9,553 nt of DNA from NCBI GenBank assembly GCA_028717045.1, contig JAQUON010000057.1, forward strand, positions 1 through 9,553, read 5' to 3'. This stretch comes from Candidatus Omnitrophota bacterium (GTDB lineage: Bacteria > Omnitrophota > Gorgyraeia > Gygaellales > Profunditerraquicolaceae). Below, in pieces: positions 6,319 through 9,553 of this stretch. Numbering within the stretch: the stretch's first letter is position 1; each line of letters opens with the position of its first letter. A model generated the notes under the pieces. It ran no database searches. It was not told where the DNA came from and was given only the letters and a program-made list of their open reading frames with translations. A program made the translations under genes and the position numbers.

Positions 6319-6725
6319 AAGATAAGGCAGGCAAAATGGTGCTTATTGTTGAGGATGATAAGGATATCAATGCGCTTATCGCCTATAATTTGTATAAAGA
6401 AGGGTTTTCAGTCGAATCCGTGTATGACGGCCTGCAGGCACAAGAAAGGGTACTTAAACGGCATTTTGATGTAGTCATTTTGGATATTATGCTCCCCGGT
6501 TTAGACGGATTCTCGGTATGCCAGGCAATCAGAAAAAGAAAAGGTTCGCACAAGACCCTTGTCATTATGGTCAGCGCAAAAGCAGAAGAGCATGACAAGA
6601 TGTACGCGTATCTTTTGGGAGCAGACTGTTATCTGACCAAGCCATTCAGCGTGGGGAAATTGTTAGAGGTGGTGCGGGATTTTAATGCCTTACGCGCTAG
6701 GGAGTATACGGTAGAGGTGAACTGA
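6309..6725 (+). CDS. Stand-alone receiver-domain protein (PhoB-like receiver)
   Basis: The 138-aa protein is a single response-regulator receiver with a complete active site: Asp16-Asp17 (VLIVEDDKD), phospho-acceptor Asp59 (VVILDIMLPGLDG), Ser89 (IMVSAKA) in the Thr/Ser position and Lys111 (CYLTKPFSV). It resembles the receiver of the PhoB upstream (YNLYKEGF against YNLKKEGF; LDIMLPGLDG against LDLMLPGMDG), but no DNA-binding domain follows and no remnant of one is visible. It could be a PhoB paralogue cut down to a phosphoryl acceptor for PhoR. Its start is uncertain. ATG 6309 lacks a Shine-Dalgarno but overlaps a 32-codon ORF. ATG 6336 (codon 10) has AAGGCAGG just upstream and gives MVLIVEDD, a slightly short but acceptable N-terminus. 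It lies behind Pho box 1, so it is probably phosphate-regulated. Confidence 0.88.
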   Translation: MGLKDKAGKMVLIVEDDKDINALIAYNLYKEGFSVESVYDGLQAQERVLKRHFDVVILDIMLPGLDGFSVCQAIRKRKGSHKTLVIMVSAKAEEHDKMYAYLLGADCYLTKPFSVGKLLEVVRDFNALRAREYTVEVN

Positions 6726-6726
6726 T

Positions 6727-6765
6727 TTTACCCATATTTAACATTGCCTTAAAGCCGATATAACG
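6727..6765 (+). promoter_or_regulatory. Candidate Pho box 2 (four 11-bp-spaced hexamers)
   Basis: TTTACC (6727), TTAACA (6738), TTAAAG (6749) and ATAACG (6760) again start exactly 11 bp apart. The first hexamer is identical to that of box 1, and the second is the textbook PhoP-box hexamer. The third and fourth are each within two bases of their counterparts in box 1 (TTAAAG/TTGAAG and ATAACG/TTAACG). The array starts two bases after the receiver stop codon. It would control the 61-aa ORF and the porin, and perhaps pstS by read-through. Confidence 0.75.
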
Positions 6766-6774
6766 TACGCGTGG

Positions 6775-6804
6775 TATGGTGGTGGTGTCAAACAAAAATA
6801 CTAT
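6775..6804 (+). promoter_or_regulatory. Candidate -10 elements downstream of Pho box 2
   Basis: Two options exist. TATGGT (6775-6780) starts 10 nt after the last hexamer, the same offset as in box 1, but matches the consensus at only 4 of 6 positions; its +1 would be near 6787. TACTAT (6799-6804) lies within ATACTATAG, a 9-mer also present at the box 1 promoter (6209-6217) but here 22 bp further from the box, which is exactly two repeat periods. The sequence does not decide between them. Confidence 0.4.
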
Positions 6805-6832
6805 AGTCAACGAAAGGGGGTGAAGGATTTTA

Positions 6833-7018
6833 ATGCAGACTATGACGGGGATGCGTAAGGATTTTATCGCAAGCCATCTGCGCTCGCAGTATAACAGGCT
6901 GCGCTCAGTCATCCAGAATATAGAAAGCGATGACATGCTCGATGGGTACGCCCAAGAATCCTTAAAGCAAATAGAATTCAATTTACGCCATATACGGAAA
7001 CTTTGCGAGAATAATTGA
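6833..7018 (+). CDS. Unrecognised 61-aa helical protein, Pho-box-linked
   Basis: The ATG is preceded by a near-perfect Shine-Dalgarno, AGGGGGTGA (6814-6822), 10 nt upstream, which is strong support for real translation. The 61-aa product is charged, Arg-rich and contains no hydrophobic segment, Gly or Pro run. It looks like two amphipathic helices (about 7-30 and 38-58) joined by a short acidic turn (ESDDMLDG). It has one Cys near the C-terminus. I recognise no family, and the conserved His of an Hpt domain is not evident. It lies between Pho box 2 and the porin and stops 26 bp before the porin start, so it is probably co-transcribed with it. A small helical adaptor for the receiver protein or for PhoR is possible but unproven. 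Confidence 0.65.
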   Translation: MQTMTGMRKDFIASHLRSQYNRLRSVIQNIESDDMLDGYAQESLKQIEFNLRHIRKLCENN

Positions 7019-7044
7019 TGATAAACCTAAGGAGGAAAAACAAA

Positions 7045-8316
7045 ATGAAGAAAGTAGTCGTTATGTTTTTATTAACGGGTCTTATGTGCATTGGCGGCGT
7101 AATAGACTTCTCGCATGCCGGAGAAATTGACCTCTTGCTGCAGAAGCTGGTTGATAAAGGTGTATTGACTCCCGGAGAAGCGCAGCAGGTACGAACGGAA
7201 ACCAAAGAAGAGATGAGAAAAGAAATTGTCCAAGGTAAATCCGAAACGCTCCCTGGCTGGCTTCAGACAATGAAGCTTAAAGGAGATTTTAGGTTCCGTG
7301 TACAGAACAACCATCCCAAGACAGCCGGACAGAGCGAGAACGAACGCTTGAGGGCGCGTATCCGCCTGAGACTCGGCCTTGAGGCGAAGGTGAATGACCA
7401 GTTATTGGTAGCAGCCGGATTTGCAACCGGCACAACCGATACTTCAAGCGCGGATGCCGCGCGTTCTACGAACCAGACGTTAGGCGATAGCTTTGCCAAG
7501 AAGGCAATCAATTTGGATTACGCCTACGCCCAGTATACGCCTGTGGGATGGGCGGTATTTACTGCCGGCAAAATGAAACTGTTGCCGTGGGAGCCGGCCG
7601 ATCTTATTTGGGATACCGATATCACGCCCGAAGGGGCTGCGGTACAACTAAGTAAAAATATAAATTCCAAGACAACAATATTCTTCACAAGCATGTTAGG
7701 GGTTATTGACGAGTTGTCCAGTGAAAGCTCCGATCCGGTGATGTATGTATTGCAGCCCGGGGTTCAGTATCAGCTCAGCGATACCGTTTCGTTGAAGGGC
7801 GCATTTTCTTACTATGATTTTGCAAACATAAAAGGAAGAGCTTTGGATGGAAGCACAGGCACCAACAGTCATTCAAGCGGCTCGTATTTACGGTATAACT
7901 ATAGGCCTATAAGCCCGGCAATCGAAATCGGGATTAAGGAGCCCTTTAAGGCCATCGGCATCAATGTGCCGTATGCGTCTTTGTTCGGAGAATACGTTAA
8001 TAACATTGCCATCTCCTCAAAGAACAAATCAGGCTATGCGCTGGGTTTTAAGGTGGGAGCTGAAAAAATCCAAAAATGGGGAGATTGGGATTTAAAATAC
8101 ATCTATGCGATGTTGGAGAAAGATGCAGTGCCGGATATATTGCCTGATTCGGACCGCTATGGCGGTAAGACCGGCATCAGGAGCCATGAGGTCATGTTTA
8201 ATTACGGATTGTCTAAGAATACCTTCTTTGGAGTGGATGTATACCGTAGCTGGGCGCTTGCATCTGCTCAGGCACCTGAAACCATCGTGCAGCTTGATTG
8301 GAATATGAAATTCTAA
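7045..8316 (+). CDS. Outer-membrane porin, probably phosphate-regulated
   Basis: The ATG at 7045 is chosen because TAAGGAGG lies about 8 nt upstream and it opens a clean signal peptide (MKKVVVMFLLTGLMCIGG..., probable cleavage after SHA, about residue 25). An in-frame TTG at 7015 has no such support. The mature part of the 423-aa protein begins with a short helical segment (LLLQKLVDKGVLTPGEAQQV) and a charged linker, as in putative porins of the Porin_5 type. Alternating polar/hydrophobic strands then begin at LKGDFRFRVQ and run to the end. The last residue is Phe (LDWNMKF), the usual signal for β-barrel assembly. Lys residues are frequent in the barrel, which would suit anions, but no selectivity motif can be named. 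Position behind Pho box 2 and before pstS suggests a role like PhoE or OprP in passing phosphate across the outer membrane. Confidence 0.85.
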   Translation: MKKVVVMFLLTGLMCIGGVIDFSHAGEIDLLLQKLVDKGVLTPGEAQQVRTETKEEMRKEIVQGKSETLPGWLQTMKLKGDFRFRVQNNHPKTAGQSENERLRARIRLRLGLEAKVNDQLLVAAGFATGTTDTSSADAARSTNQTLGDSFAKKAINLDYAYAQYTPVGWAVFTAGKMKLLPWEPADLIWDTDITPEGAAVQLSKNINSKTTIFFTSMLGVIDELSSESSDPVMYVLQPGVQYQLSDTVSLKGAFSYYDFANIKGRALDGSTGTNSHSSGSYLRYNYRPISPAIEIGIKEPFKAIGINVPYASLFGEYVNNIAISSKNKSGYALGFKVGAEKIQKWGDWDLKYIYAMLEKDAVPDILPDSDRYGGKTGIRSHEVMFNYGLSKNTFFGVDVYRSWALASAQAPETIVQLDWNMKF

Positions 8317-8331
8317 GACCAAAGTGATGCG

Positions 8332-8355
8332 GGGCCGTCATGTGCATGCCGGTCC
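8332..8355 (+). other. Hairpin between porin and pstS
   Basis: GGGCCG (8332-8337) pairs with CGGTCC (8350-8355, one G-U), then after one T/C mismatch CAT pairs with ATG around a 4-nt loop. No U-run follows, so it is unlikely to terminate fully. It could protect the 3' end of the porin message or be a processing point. A bare TATAAT (8363-8368) follows, without a recognisable -35 and without Pho hexamers. Confidence 0.45.
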
Positions 8356-8400
8356 AGCCTATTATAATTAGGTAAAGACACGCGTAAGGAGGGAACAAAG

Positions 8401-9213
8401 ATGAGGGCAACAATAAAGTTACTTGTAGTGGGCGCGCTTATTATGGGGTTCGCGCTTCCCTGCTATGCCGCAAAGATTGTGATTGAGGGTTCAACCACCG
8501 TATTACCTATTGCCCAGAAGGCCGCTGAGGTTTTTATGGACAAGGACGGCAAGGCAGATATATCGGTGCGCGGCGGCGGTTCAAGCGTAGGAATTGCGTC
8601 GATGATTGACGGGACATGCGATATTGCAGGTGCTTCGCGGGCGATAAAAGACAGTGAGCTCGACAAGGCGATTGCCAATAGCAGAAACCCGGTCGCTCAT
8701 GTGGTTGCTATGGACGGGATTGCGGTTATCGTCAATCCTTCCAATAACGTGAATGCCCTGACGAAAAAACAAGTCAAAGATATTTACACGGGCAAGATTT
8801 CTAACTGGGCTGATGTCGGCGGCAAGAGCGGGCAGATCGTAGTTATCTCTCGCGATACCTCAAGCGGCACCTACGAAGCATTCGGAGAATTGGCTTTGGA
8901 AAAAGACAAGGTGAGACCCGATGCGTTACTTCAGGCTTCCAATCAGGCGGTTGCATCGGTTGTTTCCAGGACGCCGGGCGCAATTGGCTATGTGGGTCTT
9001 GGGTATGTGAACCCTTCAGTAAAAGCGGTTACTGTCAACGGGATAATGGCTTCGAAAGAAACAGTGCTTTCCGGCACATACCCTATTTCAAGGCCGCTGT
9101 TTATGTATACCAACGGCCAGCCGAGTGGCGAGGTAAAGGCATTCATGGATTTCGTGAAGAGCTCCGAAGGGCAGCGTATTGCAGAAGAGCAGGGTTTTGT
9201 AGGGTTGAAGTAA
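8401..9213 (+). CDS. pstS: Periplasmic phosphate-binding protein PstS
   Basis: The 270-aa precursor has a Sec signal peptide (about 1-23, cleaved near CYA/AK). The cysteine at 21 is not in a convincing lipobox, so a soluble periplasmic protein is more likely than a lipoprotein. The mature part has the phosphate-binding features in order: EGSTTVLP (~29-36), VRGGGSSVGI (~56-65), DIAGASR (~74-80), MDGIAV (~104-109), SNWADVGG (~134-141) and SRDTSSGTYEAF (~150-161). The Ser/Thr/Gly loops bind phosphate oxygens in the family, and Arg80, Asp106 and Arg151 are likely ligands. The size fits the compact PstS class rather than the roughly 340-residue E. coli type. TAAGGAGG is just upstream of the ATG. 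It delivers phosphate to the PstCAB permease, whose first gene follows. Confidence 0.95.
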   Translation: MRATIKLLVVGALIMGFALPCYAAKIVIEGSTTVLPIAQKAAEVFMDKDGKADISVRGGGSSVGIASMIDGTCDIAGASRAIKDSELDKAIANSRNPVAHVVAMDGIAVIVNPSNNVNALTKKQVKDIYTGKISNWADVGGKSGQIVVISRDTSSGTYEAFGELALEKDKVRPDALLQASNQAVASVVSRTPGAIGYVGLGYVNPSVKAVTVNGIMASKETVLSGTYPISRPLFMYTNGQPSGEVKAFMDFVKSSEGQRIAEEQGFVGLK

Positions 9214-9236
9214 AATTAAGCGTTTACTCACCCTCG

Positions 9237-9272
9237 CAAGGCGGCGCGTGCTTTAAGCCGCCTTGTCTTTTT
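9237..9272 (+). terminator. Strong terminator/attenuator between pstS and pstC
   Basis: CAAGGCGGC (9237-9245) pairs perfectly with GCCGCCTTG (9257-9265) around an 11-nt loop, followed by TCTTTTT. This is a standard rho-independent terminator. It lies only 11 nt before the pstC ATG. Partial termination here would leave PstS far more abundant than the permease subunits, a known feature of pst operons. Confidence 0.85.
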
Positions 9273-9283
9273 GTCCAGCGACT

Positions 9284-9553
9284 ATGTACATAAAAGAAAA
9301 GATATACAAATGGATTTTTACGGTTTTGGCATTTTCTTCATTCGTATTTTTGGTAGGCATCATTATAGTTCTTTTTAGGGAATCATTGCCCCTCTTTCAA
9401 AAAGTAAGATTATTTGATTTTCTTTTAGGCCGCTCTTGGTACCCTACGTATGACCCGCCGGAATTCGGTATTCTGCCGTTGATTCTTGCTTCTGTGTGGG
9501 TTACGTGCGGAGCGCTTTGTGTATGTGTGCCCTTAGGAATAGGCAGCGCACTT
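9284..9553 (+). CDS. pstC: Phosphate ABC transporter permease PstC (N-terminal part, cut by window)
   Basis: Ninety codons are open to the window edge without a stop. The translation begins MYIKEKIYKWIFTVLAF, with a first membrane helix (about 10-31). A periplasmic loop containing WYPTYDPPEFGILPL follows, then the start of a second helix ending VPLGIGSAL. The loop and the PLGIG motif are typical of PstC and of the permease family. It would pair with PstA to form the inner-membrane channel, driven by the PstB ATPase, both presumably to the right. No Shine-Dalgarno is visible before the ATG: the preceding bases are the U-run of the terminator plus about ten more. An in-frame TTG at 9263 lies inside the terminator stem and looks no better. 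The start is therefore less certain than the identity. Confidence 0.9.
   Translation, partial: MYIKEKIYKWIFTVLAFSSFVFLVGIIIVLFRESLPLFQKVRLFDFLLGRSWYPTYDPPEFGILPLILASVWVTCGALCVCVPLGIGSAL

Noticed and set aside
7015..7044. Upstream TTG start for the porin, adding ten residues
   Set aside because: The added residues would place several charges before the signal peptide. The strong Shine-Dalgarno TAAGGAGG fits the ATG at 7045, not the TTG.
8358..8368. A separate pstS promoter at TATAAT 8363-8368
   Set aside because: No -35 hexamer and no 11-bp Pho repeats are found upstream, so it cannot be called. Read-through from the porin transcript explains pstS as well.
1..9553. CRISPR arrays, insertion sequences, phage genes or defence systems
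   Set aside because: No regularly spaced identical repeats, transposase-like ORFs, integrase or defence-type domains were seen. The window is metabolic and regulatory.

Overview
The window reads as a bacterial chromosome segment from a Gram-negative-type (diderm) organism. It carries a signal-peptide-bearing β-barrel porin that ends in Phe, a Sec-exported PstS, and well-formed Shine-Dalgarno sites. The base composition is moderate and nothing looks recently transferred. Gene style and layout resemble uncultured candidate-phylum lineages such as Omnitrophota, but that placement is a low-confidence inference; no marker gene here fixes the taxonomy.

Layout. 1-360: an imperfect heptamer repeat at the left edge, then a promoter, a tRNA-Asp(GTC) gene with encoded CCA, a perfect 36-bp palindrome that swallows the tRNA 3' end, and a rho-independent terminator. 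381-3460 (minus strand): a three-gene operon trkH/ktrB - trkA/ktrA - membrane PAS protein. The K+ transporter subunit has a four-helix N-terminal extension that resembles a voltage-sensor domain, and the PAS protein has no output domain. 3461-3631: a divergent intergenic region with one promoter for each direction. 3632-6105 (plus strand): a phoB-phoR two-component pair with overlapping stop and start codons.

6106-9553 (plus strand): what looks like a phosphate-starvation regulon. Two intergenic regions (6160-6198 and 6727-6765) each hold four hexamers of the form TTnAnn at exactly 11-bp spacing, the geometry of a PhoB/PhoP (Pho) box. The first box ends 10 bp before a -10 element whose predicted +1 falls on the ATG of a 32-codon ORF, which in turn overlaps the start of a stand-alone receiver-domain protein. 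The second box precedes an unrecognised 61-aa helical protein and a porin. pstS follows, then a strong terminator/attenuator and the start of pstC, which runs off the window.

Working model: PhoR senses phosphate status and phosphorylates PhoB. PhoB binds the two 11-bp-repeat boxes and turns on (a) a receiver-only protein, perhaps a phosphoryl sink or feedback element for PhoR, and (b) the outer-membrane porin and periplasmic phosphate-binding protein that feed the PstCAB permease. The attenuator would keep PstS in excess over the membrane components. The Pho box calls and their match in spacing are seen directly in the sequence. The regulatory logic is inference.
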